A stretch of DNA of 64,000 bases, taken from contig DBFBGR010000004.1 in NCBI GenBank assembly GCA_048201935.1, positions 62,001-126,000 on the forward strand. The letters are read 5' to 3'. Shown one piece after another: positions 30,101-45,100 of the stretch. A program made the translations under genes and the position numbers. The notes under the pieces were generated by a model that was given only the letters and a program-made list of their open reading frames with translations, was not told the origin of the DNA and did not search any database. How positions within the stretch are numbered: position 1 is the stretch's first letter; each line of letters opens with the position of its first letter. This DNA is from MGBC124762 sp048201935. Lineage in GTDB: Bacteria; Bacillota; Clostridia; Oscillospirales; Oscillospiraceae.

Positions 30101-33100
30101 GGCCAGTCCTCCATGAAGTCCACCTCCACCGTCCCCGTGCGCATCGTCCTGCCCAACAACGCCCGGGCCGTGGATATCGTGGCCGACGTGTCCACCAGCC
30201 ATGTCCTCACCTGGACCGGCGACGTGGTCAGTTGGGGCACCGCCACCGCCGGCCAGTTCGGCACCGCCAACTACAGCCTGCAAGGGCCCAACTACGCCGA
30301 GCTGGGCAGCGTGGCCCAGGTCATCGAGGGCGGCAAGGCATATGAGACCGTGGCGCCCAAGGACATCTACGGCAAGGACATCACCTCCGCCAGCCGCTTC
30401 ATCGCGCTGGGCGCCGGCGCGGGCAGCGTGGCCGCCATCGACGTGGACGGCCAGGTGGCCGTCTGGGGCAACAACGAAAAGCAGCAACTGGCCGCCAAGG
30501 TGAGCGAGGCATTCTATGTCCCGGCCAAGTACGAGCCCATCTACGCCGAGCCCGCCGAGGGCGAGATCCCCGACGACACTGCCGAGCCCAAGATCATCGG
30601 CTACCGCGAGGTCCAGCCCGGCTACTTCACCGTGGGCGACACCTATCCCGACAAGGTGATGTTCGCCACCTTCACCAACGGCTACAACACCACCTATGTG
30701 GACGCCAAGGAGACAAAGACCGAGCAGACCACGCCGGTCCTCAATCCCGCCTACAACGCCGCGCTGGACGCCGATGGTGACGGTATTGACGACAACGGCG
30801 AGAAGCAGTACATCGACCAGATCACCGCCACCAGCGCTTATGAGGCCGAAGAGCGCCACAGCGTGGCCCTCCAGACCACCATGGGCCAGACCGGCTACGT
30901 GCTCTACACCAAGCTGGGCGAGGTCAAGATCTCCGAGGACGGCGCCAAGGTGGACCGCACGGACCTGGTGCCCTATACCCTCCTGGCCGCCGGCACCAAC
31001 GACCACGGCCAGCTGGGCGTGGAGAGCGGACCCACCAAGCTCTCCGGCACCCTGCCCGGCCAGACCCGCTACGTCCATGCCGGCGAGGCCAATCCCTTCG
31101 ACTCCAGCGCCCGTGTGGACAACCTCATGCACATCCACACCTCGCCCTACGGCGGCTCCATCCTGGCCTACGACAACAACTACGGCTCGGTCTACGCCTG
31201 GGGCAACAACACCGCCGGCCAGTTGGGCGACGGCACCTACGGCGACCACACCACCCCCGTCATGGTCCTCAAGGACGGCGGCGGCTCCTACCTGGACATC
31301 AGCCGGGTGCTGGTGGATGACGACGCCACTTTGCCCGACTACACCGCCACCATCCTCTTCAACATCCCCGAGACCGAGGCCTCCAGCACCCACGCCATCC
31401 TGGGCGCGGACCTGACCGCGGGCAACCAGGGCGTGGTCACCTGGTCCAGCGACGCCACCGTCAAGGCTCCCGCCGGGCAGAACATCCACGCCGATATCAC
31501 CATGGCGCCGGAGTACACCATCGGCTCCGTGGCCCTGATCACCGCGGGCGGCATGGTGGTGCCCTTCTACAACTCCAATACGCCCAACCTGCCCGCCGAC
31601 GCGCTGACCTTTACCCAGGGCAACGGCGAGGGCGTGGTCACCGACAAGAACGGCAACACCACCCACTCCGGCGACGCCATCTCCGCCTTCGCCATGCCCG
31701 CTGAGGACGTGACCATCATGGTCACCGTGGTGGCCATGATCAAGGATCCCAACACCGGCACTGTGACCACCAACGGCGGCATCACCTACACCATGGAGCT
31801 GGGCGACTCCATCAAGACCACCGCCCCCAATAGTAACCTCAACAACCGTGACAAGACCTACTCCGCCTCCGTCATGGCCGGCCAGGGTGTGCCCTTCAAG
31901 GTGGTCATCCCCGACGGCAAGGCCCTGACCCGGCTCTACTACCACAAGGTGGATATGGACAAGAAGGAGACCGGCGCCGCCGATCCCGACTCCGAGGTGC
32001 TGATCCCGCTGCGCTATGAGCTGGTGATGGAGGATGTGAACAACACCCCCGCCGACACGAGCGACGACGTGCTCACCGCCCAGGGCAGCTTCACCATGAA
32101 CATCACCGACAACAACGAGAACATTCACTTCGTGATGGAAGCTGTCTTCGTGGGCGACGACAAGAACAACGTCATGACCAAGGACGAGGCCATCGCCCTG
32201 ACCCACTCCAGCGCCAACCGGATCATCAGCGTGGACGTGGTGGACAACTATAACCCCGTACCCGGCGACAAGAGCGGCACGCTGGTCAATAACGCCGTCA
32301 CCATCACCTCCGACTCCGTGCCCACCTTCACTGGCACGCCCATCACCGCCCAGAACGACATCACCGACGGTAAGGTGGCGGCCAAGGCCGGCGACCTGGT
32401 GACCATCCACGCCAACCTGGGCAACAGCTCGTACTACATCCAGGTCACCGCCTCCGCCGCCAACTACGGCGCCTTCGATATCCCCGTCTACCAGATGAGC
32501 AACGACACCGCCACCTTCATCATGCCCGCTGATGATGTGGAGATCCAGGTCAGCTTCCGCTACGGTGCCATCACTACCATGATCTACGACTCCATGGTCT
32601 CGGCCAAGGGCGAGGTCACCACCGCCATCAACTATGACCAGAAGGTCCGCATCGCGGTGAAGGATATCATCGCCTACCTGGGCTTCAACGCCTACGGACC
32701 CTTCCAGTACACGCCCAAGCCCGAGAACCTGTCTTTCCGTTCCACCAACGAGGCTGTGGCCACCGTGGACAACGACGTGTGGAAGCGGGACAACGCGGGC
32801 AACCCCATCGTGGGCGCCTATAATCCCGACTTCGGCCTCATCACCGCCGGCCACACCGAGGCGGGCTACACCTACATCATCGCCACCGACGACCGCGGCA
32901 ATGTGGGCTTCTTCAAGCTGGGCGTGGTGCCCGCGCCGCAGATCCGCGAGGGCGACACCGAGATCCGCAAGGAAGACCGTGACGTGGCCTTCCCCATGGT
33001 GGAGGTGGGCAACGCCCATACCGTGGCCCTGAAGAGCGATGGCTCGGTCTGGGCCTGGGGTCTCAACAACTACGGCCAGCTGGGTATCCAGCGGGGCACC

Positions 33101-36100
33101 AACCAGTCCAACACCCCCACCGAGGTCTTGGAGCTCAGAGCCGACGGTAGCTCCGCGCCTCTCACCGGCGTGGTGAAGATCGCCGTGGGTGGCAACCACA
33201 ACCTGGCCCTGAAGAGCGACGGCACCGTCTGGGCCTGGGGCGACAACTCCCAGGGCGCGCTGGGCATCAACACCATCAGCAGCCAGCCGCAGTACACCGC
33301 GGTGCAGGTCCACGGCATCAACCCGCGCGACGGCGGTATGCTGGGCAGCGACCTCTACTCCTCCGCCATCGTGGACATCGTGGCCGCCGGCGCGGTGGAC
33401 AAGAGCGGCAAGACCACCCGTCAGTACTCCATGGCCATGGACAAGAACGGACGGCTCTTCGCCTGGGGCTACAACTACCACGGCACCGTCTTCACCGGCC
33501 GGACCAGCGACTACGACAAGATCTACACCATTCCCACCAACATCACCCAGAACGCCTCCGTCCTCTCCGGCGGCCTGACCCTCTCCGGGGACAAGATCGC
33601 CGCCAACGCCCGGATGCTCAAGAAGGACGGCCAGGTCATCTCCTGGGGTATCAACGACGAATACCACCACACCTATGGCGGATACGGCACCACCGAGCAG
33701 CCCGAGCGCGCGGTGTTGGGTGGCCGCGCCCTGGAGGTCTCCAGCGGCGTGTATAACGCCAGCGTCATCACCGTCAGCGGCCAGGTCAAGACCTGGGGCG
33801 GCGACGATTCCCCGCTGGACAGCGCCGGCCACTACGAGACCCGCTACGCCAACGGCAAGCACGACGTGGTCATCGAGCCCGGCGAGCAGCTCATCAACCG
33901 CATGGGCGTGCCCCAGACCCGCGCGGAGTACCTGGCCCGGACCGACGCCTATGGCAACGCCATCTACGTGGTCTATCTGCCCCAGGGCGAGACCGGGACC
34001 ACCGAGGGCGACACCGTCCGGGAGACCAAGCCCGGCCTGGACGCCAGCCAGGTGAAGACCTACGCCTATCTGAACGTGGGTACCGGCCGGTACTATAACC
34101 CCAATTACGATCCCGACTGCACCGATCCCACCAACCCCAACTCCAGAGAGGACCTGGGCACCCTGGCCGACATCCTGGCCGCGGGCTATGAGATCTGGTA
34201 TCAGCCCATGACCACCCAGGTGCCTGTGACCAACACCAGCGACAAGCCTGTCATCATCCGCGACGTGCTGGAGAACTACACCCTGCCCACCTCCTTCAAG
34301 GAGTTCGAGGAGGGCTACTCCTACGGTGTGCGCGTGGTGGGCTTCTACGACGCCGCCAACAACTACCAGAGCCTGGAGGACGTGCTCAAGGGCAATCCCG
34401 ACGGCACCGTGGGCGCCAACGCCAACGACCTGTATTTCCGCTCCAAGTCCTTCGCGGGCTACGTGGAGATCTACAGCCTGGAGGGCAAGCTCCTGGGCTT
34501 CGCCCCCGAGACCAAGGTGGTCGACGGCGTGACCCACACCTTCTTCGTCTTCCCCGCCGCCGGCATGGCGGGCGCCATTGGCACCGATCCCAGCACGGGC
34601 GCCACCTATGACTTCACCGTCATCCAGAACCACATGATCACCGTGGACCGGCTCAAGGCGGGCTACGAGTGCCCCGAGGGCTACACCACTAAGACCGAGC
34701 CTCTCTACATGGCCATGCCCATCACCTCCGACATCTCGACCTACCTTCAGGTGGCCTTTACCGACTCCAAGGCCTGGAGCGTCGGTCCCATGAAGGAGAT
34801 GATCCCCCAGGCCAGCGCCGACACCAGCAAGAACCGCAAGCTCTACGGTCCCGCTCTGGGCCAGGGCGGCAACCTGACCACCAACGGCCAGCCCATCGAC
34901 TGGACCGCCAACGAGATCGCCTTGGACGACGACGGCAACATCCTCTACGACGAGACCACCGGCGAGCCGCTACTGGTCTACGACGAGGAGACCGGCGAAC
35001 CCATCAAGGTCTACTGGGGCAAACCTGGCTGGACCTCCGCGGGCTCCTCCGGTGTGATCGGCGATCCCATCACCGGCGTGGTGCTGCTCAAGGGCTCGGT
35101 GGACGCGGCCCAGGGCCACAGCGTGTACGTCAAGAAGAACGGCTCCGTCTGGGCCTCCGGTCTGAACGGCTCTGGCCGTATCGGCGACGGCACCTCCACC
35201 TCCACCGACGTGCCCGTGCGCGTGGGCGCCAGCTACTTCATCCTGGAGGACTACTTGGTCTCCATCCGCGAGGGCGAGAGCTTCCAGTTCTCCGTGGCCC
35301 CCAAGATCTCCGCCTTTAACGTCCTCAACTCCATTGAGGAGGACGCCTCCAACCAGGATCTGGCCTGGTTCGTCTGGGACGCCGCCGAGGACTCCGAGTG
35401 GGAGACCCCCGTCCGCACCGGCGAGCGCTTCAAGACCACCTGGAACGACACGGTCATGGTGGAGTACGAGACCCTGAAGGAGCCTGAGTGGAAGGCCAAG
35501 GGCCTCAAGCGCGCCCAGAACGACAAGTTCGCCACCATTACCGGCTTGAAGGCCGGCGTGAGCTACGTCATCATCTCCGTGGCCAACGACCCGCTGATCG
35601 TGGGCGCCTTCCGGGTGGAGGTCCGTCCCGCTGACGAGGTCAGCATGGACGTGAGCCGCTTCGGTAAGGACGCGCCCAACGCCAACACCCTGGAGATCAC
35701 CCGTTACAACATGGCCAGCGACTTCTACACCTTCTCCGACAAGGTGGATGTCATGGGCAAGTCCAACGCCGAGCTGGACGAGCTGAACATCCCGCTGGAA
35801 GAGGCCGGGGTCTATGTGCCCGCCACGGTCTTCGATGGCAAGAACGAGCACGAGCTTTATCGGCCCGGCAAGGGCGGCGCGGCCGCCACTGGCACCGCCG
35901 TCAACGGCATTCTGGGCGGCAGCGGCGGCCTCTACCAGGGTATCTACGATGCCTACAACGACACCGCCATCGGCGGTTACACCCAGCATAACCGCGCCTT
36001 CTACCGGGCCAACTACGGCACCAGCGTTGGCTATCCCAACGTGTCCTCCGGCTCCAACTTCTCCGTGGCCCTGGCGGGCGACGGCACGGTCTGGGCCTGG

Positions 36101-39100
36101 GGCGCCAACGACTACGGCCAGCTGGGCCAGGGCGACATCTACGGCACCACCGCCGCGCCGCGGCAGGTCATCGCCCAGGTCCGCAACGACGACAGGACCG
36201 ACCGCCATGTGGTCCGCTATGAGTACCTGAGCAACGTGCGCCGTGTGGTGGCCGCGGGCAACTTCGCCTACGCCCTGAAGAATGACGGCACGGTCTGGGC
36301 CTGGGGCCGCAACGACATGGGCCAGCTTGGTCTGGGTGACGACTTCAGCGACTATACCCGCGTGCCCTACGCCACCCAGGTGGCCAAGGGCACCCAGACC
36401 AGCAGCTACGGCAGCATCTACCTCCAGGAGATCATCGACATCGCCGCCGGCGGCGCCGACGACGCCCACGGCTTCGGCTACTTTGTCCAGAGCGTCTACT
36501 ACCAGTACCAGGGCAAGGAGAAGAAGCTGGACGAGAGCGGCAAGCTGGTGGAGACCGGCAACTGGATCCCCTATAAGTACAACACCGCCGACAACGTCTA
36601 CGGCGTTGGCGACAACTCCAGCAACCAGCTCAGCACCCTCACCACCAGCAAGAGCGTCTACGCGCCCATGGCCATCCGGGTCTCCAGCGGCATCGCCGCC
36701 CAGGTGTCCATCGGCACCGGGGCCACCGGCTCCATCCTGGTGGGCAACGGCACCATCCTGAGCCTGGGCGACAACACCTACGGCCAGTTTGGTAACGAGA
36801 CCAACACCGGCGCCCAGGGCACCGCGGGCACCGGCTACCGCTCCATGGCCATCGGCAGCGGCAAGAACTCCACCTTCGCCATCAGCTACCTGACCGAGCA
36901 GTCCATGAACGGCAACTACGTCCAGGTGGCCAACTACAAGCCCAAGACCACCGATCCCTCGGGCAAGGGCACCGGCGAGAAGGACATCACCGGCAACCTC
37001 TATGGCTGGGGCCAGATCAACGGCGCCTTCCAGGCCCTGGACGAGAACGGCAAGGTCATCAGCACCAGCGTCAACCTGCCCACGCTGATCACCGACACCG
37101 ACCGCACCGATCCCAGCGCTTACCGCGGCCACATCATGACCGTAAGCGGTGGGTCGGCCCTCTACACCCTCAGCCAGGAGAAGGACCTGATCTTCACCGG
37201 CAACAAGAACGAGTACGGCCAGCAGGGCAACGACTCCGCCGCCGCCAACAACCTCAACGGCGCTCCTGCCGTCAAGGCCGACGGCACCACCCTGGAGGGC
37301 GTGCTCAGCGCCGACAGCGCCACCGGCGGCTACTTCACCACCGCCGTTACCACCGACGGCGCGGTGTGGTCCTTCGGCCAGAACAACTATAGCCAGTTGG
37401 GCAGCCAGGACCTGGCCCAGCCCAGGAGCCTGAGTGCCCAGCAGGCCATGACCGAGTTTGCCCTGGACGCCGACACCTACGAGGCCACCCTGGTCCTCCA
37501 GACCGATGTGGACCGGGCCGCCCAGCTCAACGCCGACGCGGCCTCCAAGGGCGTGGCCACCACCGCCTTCACCGACTTTGCCACCACCATGGACCTGGCG
37601 AAGAACTACACCCTCACCGAGACCTGGACCGATACTCTGGGCTCCGGCTTCAACCTCCTGAAGGGCAGCGTCAACACCTACGACCTGTCCACCCTCCCGG
37701 GGAACTACACCGTGACCTACAAGAGCCTGGACGAGAACGTGGCCACCGTGGACGCCAGCGGCGTGGTCACACCCGTGGCTTACGGTGAGACCTACATCAT
37801 GATCACCGCCTCCAACAAGGGCGGCCAGGAGCGGACCATGCAGTTCCGCATCCGGGTGGCCAAGCCCTACGAGGACGCCTACTACATCCGCACGGTCCGT
37901 GTGGACTGCAAGGACTGCGGCGTTGGCACCTATGTGAAGGAGGACGACCTGAAGGCCGGCACCGCTCTGTGCAGCGGTTGCGGCGTGGCCCTGAGCCGCT
38001 ACGACGTGGAGACCCAGTGCACCAAGTGCGGCCACACCTTCTTCACCTACGCCCCCGACCTGCAGACGGGCAAGGCCAAGTGCCCCAACTGCAACCAGAC
38101 CCTGAACCGGAAGATCTCCGCCGAGGCCATCCGGGACGTGAAGTACGAGCTGGCTGTGTCCACCACCGCCAAGGCCTATGCCTATGTGGTCGTGGGCGAG
38201 GACTACACCCTGGCCTTGAAGGCCGACGGCAGCGTGTGGGCCTGGGGCCGCAACACCTGGGGCCAGCTGGGCGTGGGCTACGGCAGCGTGGGCGGCGTGG
38301 AATCCACCCCGCAGAAGCTGTCCTTCTCCAAGGTCATGGGCTACGCCAAGCCCGACACCGGCCTGGCTGCCGACGACGGCTTCGTCTACGCCGACTACTA
38401 CTCCGTGCCCGAGTACCGCCGTGTGCTGGCGAAGGCCGCCGCGCACAGCACCAAGCGCTATCAGAACCTGAAGAAGTACGTCGCCCAGAGCAAGGAGAAC
38501 GTGCCCATCGTCAAGATCGCCGCGGGCCTTGACTTCGCCATGGCTCTGGACGCCGAGGGTACCGTCTACACCTGGGGCCGCAACAACGTGGGCCAGATCG
38601 GCAACGGCGCCAAGTCCAGCTCCCAGAGCATCTACGAGACCCTCTATCCCTCGCCCGTGGCGGTGGAGTCCCTCCGGGATCTCCGCTCCAGCGGCGACGA
38701 GCTGGCCGCGGTGAACATCGTGGACATCTACGCCGGCGCGCACCTGGCGGGCAACGGCAACGACGGCTACCACAGCGAGAGCTACGCCATGGCCATCAGC
38801 GACAAGGGCGACCTCTTTACTTGGGGCACCGGCGCCAGCACCCAGATCATCGGCGCCGACGGCAACGAGCAGTATAAGCCCTACTACGCCCCCGCCGCCG
38901 ACCTGGTGGACGTGTCCGCCCCCAGCCAGGGCCGCATCTATGCCCTGAACCAAGAGGGCACCATGATGTATTGGGACAACACCAAGGCCGACACCGCCAT
39001 CCTCAGCTACACCGACAACAAGATCGTGGATGAGGGCGTGACCGAGCGGGTGGTGGCGCTGGACGCCGGCCGCGGCAGCACCTTCTACACCACCCAGAGC

Positions 39101-42100
39101 GACAAGGTCTTTGCCAAGGGCTCCAACGACGAGGGCCAGCTGGGCAACGGCTCCAACACCGACGCCACCGGCTACGTCAAGCTTACCGGCGTGTCCGGCC
39201 AGAACCTGAAGGCCATCTCCGGCGGCGCGGCCACCCTGGCTGTGGTGGAGACCGCCCCGGGCAGCAACGACTACACCATCCTGGCCACCGGCCTGAACGG
39301 CCACGGCGAGCTGGGCAACAACACCTATGATGCTGTGAACCTCTATGGCTCCGTCCTGCCCGGTCAGACCGTGGGCCTGCGCGCCACCGAGGAAGAGCAG
39401 ACCACCGGCATCATCCAAAACGTGGTCCACGCCGACACCGGCATGGGTCTGGACCTCAGCGGCCAAAACGGCGCCCAGCGGGGCCTCAGCGCCGCCATCG
39501 TCACCGACGGCTCTGTGTACACCTGGGGCAACAACGAGTTCGGCCAGATGGGCAACCGCATCATCGGCCAGGGCCCGCTGGATGCCTCGGTGAACAAGCC
39601 GCTGCCCAACTACGTGGACGGCTACCGCCTGGCCATCGAGAACGAGCTGGAGGGCGTGCACAACAACCGCCTGGTGGTGGTGCTGGACGAGACCGTGGAG
39701 AAGACCCGGGTGGCCAACTGGACCATCCATCCCGTCATCTACTACTTCAACGTCTATAACGAGATCCCCGTGGAGCGCAACCGCGCCGCCCACTACATCT
39801 TCAACACCACCGATCCCAGCGTGGCCACCGTGGACGAGTATGGCCGCATCACCTACACCGGCGTGGGCCAGGCCACCATCATCGTCCAGGAGGTGCCCAC
39901 CGCTGAGTATGCCCAGGATCCCTCCGAGGGTCTGAAGACCTTCATCGAGGTGGAGGTCCTGCCCTACAACCTCAACTACTACAAGGAAGTGCCCGTGAAG
40001 GACGCCGACGGCAACGACCTCAAGGACAACGAGGGCAATGTGGTCAAGGAGACCGTGGAGGCCTACAACCTGGTGGCGCCCGCCCTGTCCACCGGCCTGG
40101 AGTTCTCCGTGGCCCTCACCGCCGTGGGCAACGTCTACTCCTTCGGCTCCAACGCCTTCGGCCAGTTGGGCATCTCCACCCTGGCCATCAAGAGCCAGGA
40201 CCGCTTCGCCGCGGTCCAGACCGGTATGGGTCCCATGGAGAACATGGTGTCCCTGGCCGCGGGCAACAACTACGCCCTGGCCGTGTCCAAGGACGGCTAC
40301 GTCTACGCCTGGGGCGAAAACGCCAGGGGCTCCCTGGGTCTCAACAACGACCTGAGCTCCACGCCCAGATACCACACCCCGCAGCGGGTGAGAGGTCCCG
40401 GCGGCGTGGGCTACCTGGGCGACAGCGCCACGGGCAAGGTCATCAAGGTCTACGCCAACGGCAACTCCTCCGCCGCCATCACCGAGCGGGGCGAGGTCTA
40501 CGTCTGGGGCGACAGCTCCAACTACCGCCTGGGCGCCCGGGACAACCTGAACGCCTACGCCTATCCGTACAAGGTCCCCGGCGTGGACAACGCCATGGAG
40601 ATATACCTGTCCGCCAACAATATGGTCATCGTCATGGCCGACACCACCGTCTGGGTGGCCGGTCAGGATGACACCCGCATCAAGGGCTGGGGCGAGGCCG
40701 ACCTCAACGGCAACGCCCGGGTCTACGAGGAGGCCAACGGCGACAGCACCTACACCAAGTATCCCATGCCCATGCTGAGCCCGGTGGACGTGAACTATGT
40801 CCAACTGCCCGACTACGACGCCGAGGGCAATAAGCTGGATACCACCCACACCGCCGTCCAGCCCACCCGTTACATGGACAACGTGGTCTACGCCGGCCTG
40901 GGCGACCACCAGGTCATCATGATGACCCAGGCTTTCTATGACGACGATCTGCCCATGCCCGCCGCCGACGCGGACGAGGCTGCCTGGATGGCCTACCTCA
41001 AGCAACTGGGCTTCACCAAGCACCTCTACATGCACGGCCAGGACATCCACGGCCTGCTGGGCACCCTGGAGCAGACCGAGGCCGAGAAGGAGTCCGGCGA
41101 CACCAAGACCCTGGGCGTGAAGGGCACCTATGTGGACCTGCCCAAGGAGTATACCTACTTCCAGCAGGTGGAGTACGACCGCCTGGTGGAGCTGGCCGCC
41201 AGCGCCATGGAGGTGGTGGAGAAGTTCGGCAACCGCTACGCCGACGACATCGAGCTCAACGGCTTTACCACGCCCATGACCTGGGACGCCATCAACGCGC
41301 TCTACCAGCAGTTCTACGCCGAGGCCGAGCGTCTGGCCACCGAGGGCGGCACCATCGACGCTACCTCCAGCCAGATCCTGAAGAAGCTGCGTACCGTCCT
41401 CTATAAGGATGGCTTCGGCGGCTACTCCGGCACCCAGGTCAAGGCCGTGTGCGACTACATCACCTCCCATCCCGACTGGGTCCGCAACGCCGTGGAGGAC
41501 GCGGTGAAGATCCTGGTGGATAAGTACGACGCCTACGCCACCCTGGATGCCAGCCGCGATGTCTCCATCGACGAGCGCAACCACGCCATGCTGGTGGAGC
41601 AGCTGTGGAAGGCCCTGTTGGCCCAAATCCAGGCTGACCCCATCTACGCCAACTACTCCGTGGAGCTCAAGGAGCTCACTGACGCTGAGAATGCCCTGGA
41701 CGCCGCCAAGAAGGCCCAGGCGAAGGCCAACAGCGAGCATCAGGAGGCGTTGAGGGTCCTGGACCAGGCACGCAATGCCGCCAAGGAAGCTGATATTAAG
41801 CGGGAGGAGTATCAGAAAGAGTTTGATACGCGCTATCCGCTGGATGATAATAATAATCGCACCAACATCGACGAGCTGTTCTCCGACATGGAGGCCTGGC
41901 TGGAGGGCCTGACCAACACCTATCTGGAGCTGAATGCTAAGGTCACGGAGGCCATGACGAAGGAAGGCGAGCTCAAGGGCGTCCTGGATGGGGCCAACAC
42001 GGCCCTGGACATCTGCCAGGGAGAGTACAACAAAGTCCTGGCCAATCAGGCCCAGAGCAGCACCTACCACGCCTTCAAGGAGCTGCTGGCCCAGATCCAG

Positions 42101-45100
42101 CGCGAGAGCGTCACCGGTCTGAAGATGGTGGAGGACCCCGCCAACGCGGGCGAGTGGATCCCCGCTCCGGGCAACGTGGCCAGCGAGTGGATCGGCGCCA
42201 CCACCATCAACACCACCGATCCCGACGGCAAACCCATCTCCCTGACCGGCACGTATAAGGACCTGAAGCTGGATCAGTTGAAGCTGGACCAGTGGGCCAC
42301 CGTGGAGGCCCACAAGAAGCTGGCCACCAATACCCTGAGCAACATCATCACGGGTATCGAGACCCTGAACGCCCAGTTGAATAACGCCGAGGCCATCATC
42401 ACCTACACCAAGGAATACCTGCGGTATCTGGAGCAGGTGGGCCGCATCAGCGCCAACTTCAAGACCTATCAGAACGCCACCTGCGAGAAGATCGTGCTCA
42501 ATGAGGGCAAGCGCGACGAGAAGGTCAAGTACGTCATCCATTACGGCCCCGCCGAGACGGGGCTGGCCGATGGCCTGCCCGCGCCCAAGGATTACCGTCT
42601 GCCCACCTACGCCGAGGGCACCAACGACATGATCGACCCCGGCACCCAGATCACCGCCGACATCGCCTACACCGGCGCTGGGGCCGTCCATCCCGAGGAC
42701 TTCCAGACCGCCTACGAGCAGGCCAAGGAGACCTTGGTGAGCTTCAACGAGAAGGCCAAGCTGGAAGAGGGCCAGACCATGGTGGACATGGCCCGCAACG
42801 GCGCGGAGCTGCGCGCCGAGGCCGACAAGCTCTCCGACGCCGCCCGGACCCTGAGCAAGTGGCTCTCCGGCGACCTCTACAAGGCCTATATGGCGGTGCG
42901 CCAGACGACCAGCAAGGGCGAGTACGACGCCGATTCGCTGCTGGGCTTCAATCCTACCACCGGCAAGAGCAACACCGCCATCCTGGACGGCAGCCTCTCC
43001 AGCATGACCTTCCAGGGCGTGGGCATCATCAACGAGGTGGTCTCGGTCTACGCCGGCGCGTCCTACACCGGCGCCATCACCGAGGAGGGCTACGTCTACC
43101 TCTGGGGCACCAACAACGACGAGAACGACCAGCGTGTCAACGGCAACGGCTCCATCCTGGGCAACCAGAAGACCGGCGACATCCAGGCCGTGCCCGGCCT
43201 GGTCTACCGCAAGGAGATCGGCAGCGAGTACATCGCCAACATGGTCCGCCTGGGCTTCAACTCCGGCTCCATGAAGAACCGCCACATGCTGGCCCACCAG
43301 AACTCTGGCACCACCCTGGCCTGGGGCAACAACGCCAAGGGCCAGTTGGGCAACCGCACCACCACACCGGCCAACGTGCCTGTGGTGGTGGGCAGCGGCA
43401 CGGTCTCCATCGAGTCCACCATCACCCTGAACCTGGTGGGCACCCGCACCAAGGACACCACCCTGCTGGAGTTCGGCACCGATTACCTGATGGTCTACAA
43501 CAACGCCGCGGGCAGCGGTACCTATAAGTGGAAGAGCCTGGACGACTCCATTGCCACCGTCAAGGCCGACACCCACAACTCCTCCGTGGGTACCATCGAC
43601 GCCGTCCGCGAGGGCGAGACCCGCGTCCTGGCCGAGAACCAGATCACCGGCCAGATCGTCTTCACCCGCGTCATCGTCACCGACGGCGTGACCTACCCGC
43701 AGCTGGTGCTGGGCCGCGACACCACCACCGCCCTGAAGAAGAACGGCACTGTCTGGGCCTGGGGCGACAACACCTTCCGCGAGGTCAACACCCAGCAGTA
43801 TATCACCGACCGCTGGGGCACTCCGGTCCTGAACCCCGAGTACGGCGAGTACACTGGCGTCACCTACGGCACCGGCAAGCTGGGCGTCGGCTCCACCCAG
43901 AGCCTCATCACCAGCCCCGTCCAGTTGGGCGACTACCTGGAGGACCCGCTGGACGACACCAGCCGCAAGCCCTTCCAGAACATCACCAAGATCTCCGCCG
44001 GCGACAACCATATGCTGGCGGTGGATACCGCGGGCAACGTCTACGCCTGGGGCGACAACCGCTATGGCCAGTTGGGCCACAGCCCGCTGCTGGTGTCCCA
44101 GACCCGCTACCCGGTGAAGGTCACCATCACCAACAAGGAGGGCGTACCCGTCGGCAACATCATCTCCGTGGCCGCCGGCTCCAACCACTCCCTGGCTCTC
44201 ACCAGCACCGGCGAGGTCTACGCCTGGGGCTGCAACGACTTTGGTCAGTTGGGCCGTGGCACCGTCTCCGACTACAGCCAGTATGAGAGCCTGTCCATGG
44301 GCGTGGCCGCGTTGGAGGACTACAAGCCCGTTCGGATGAACGGCTTCCGCGACATGCCGCTCACCGGCGTTCTGGACATGGCCGCCACCGTCTCCGCCAC
44401 CGGCGTGCTGCTGGTGGACGGCACCATCTGGACCGTGGGCTCCAACGAGTACGGCCAGCTGGGTGCTGGGTATATGTACTCCGAGGGCGTGCGCCTGGGC
44501 GAGAAGGGCGTGAACCTGGACGATCCCGAGGATGTGGACCAGTACACCCATGAGCAGATCGGCAAGATGGCCCAGTACGTGGACGGCAAGCAGATCAACC
44601 TGGGCGCCACCGGCGAGCTGGTCCAGGTCACCGTCTCCGCCGACGCGCTGGACGCCGCGGGCCGTCCCGTGGCCAGCGAACCCATCGCCAGCATCAACCG
44701 CATCATGGGCCGCGGCTACAACTTCTCCATCATCACCGAGGGCAAGAACGCCTATATTTGGGGCGACAACTCCTCCACCCAGTTGGGTGCGGGCGAGTGG
44801 CTCCAGTACACCGAGCTCATCGAGGACAACATGGCCACCGGCCGGTTCTACCCCGAGGAGGTCTTGGATCAGTATACCTACGCCAGCAAGCCCGTCAAGC
44901 TCCAGACCGCCGACAGCGGCGGCGGCGCGCTGGAGAAGGTCATCGAGGTCTCCCTGGGCGGCTATGTGGGCGGCAAGGTCCAGGCCCTGGCCGTGACCAT
45001 GGACGTGACCTATGATTACTCCGGCGGCCAGACCATTGTCCGCGACCGGACCTACACCACCTATGCCTGGGGCTCCAACCAGTACGGCAAGGCGGGCTTC

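Larger units (their letters stand above)
40085..43390 (+). repeat. RCC1-type propeller P17 (5 + 2 blades, split by a coiled-coil insertion)
   Basis: Residues 13362-14463. Blades lie at about 40133, 40301, 40496, 40649 and a Trp-less fifth at 41024 (L-Y-M-H-G-Q-D-I-H-G-L-L-G). After 650 residues of helical insertion come blades at about 43094 and 43316, making seven in total. The rare codons AGA (about 40391) and ATA (about 40601) occur here. Confidence 0.8.

Noticed and set aside
41747..41866. A mobile-element insertion at the AT-rich codon patch
   Set aside because: The frame is intact, there are no inverted repeats or transposase-like sequence, and the translation continues the coiled coil.
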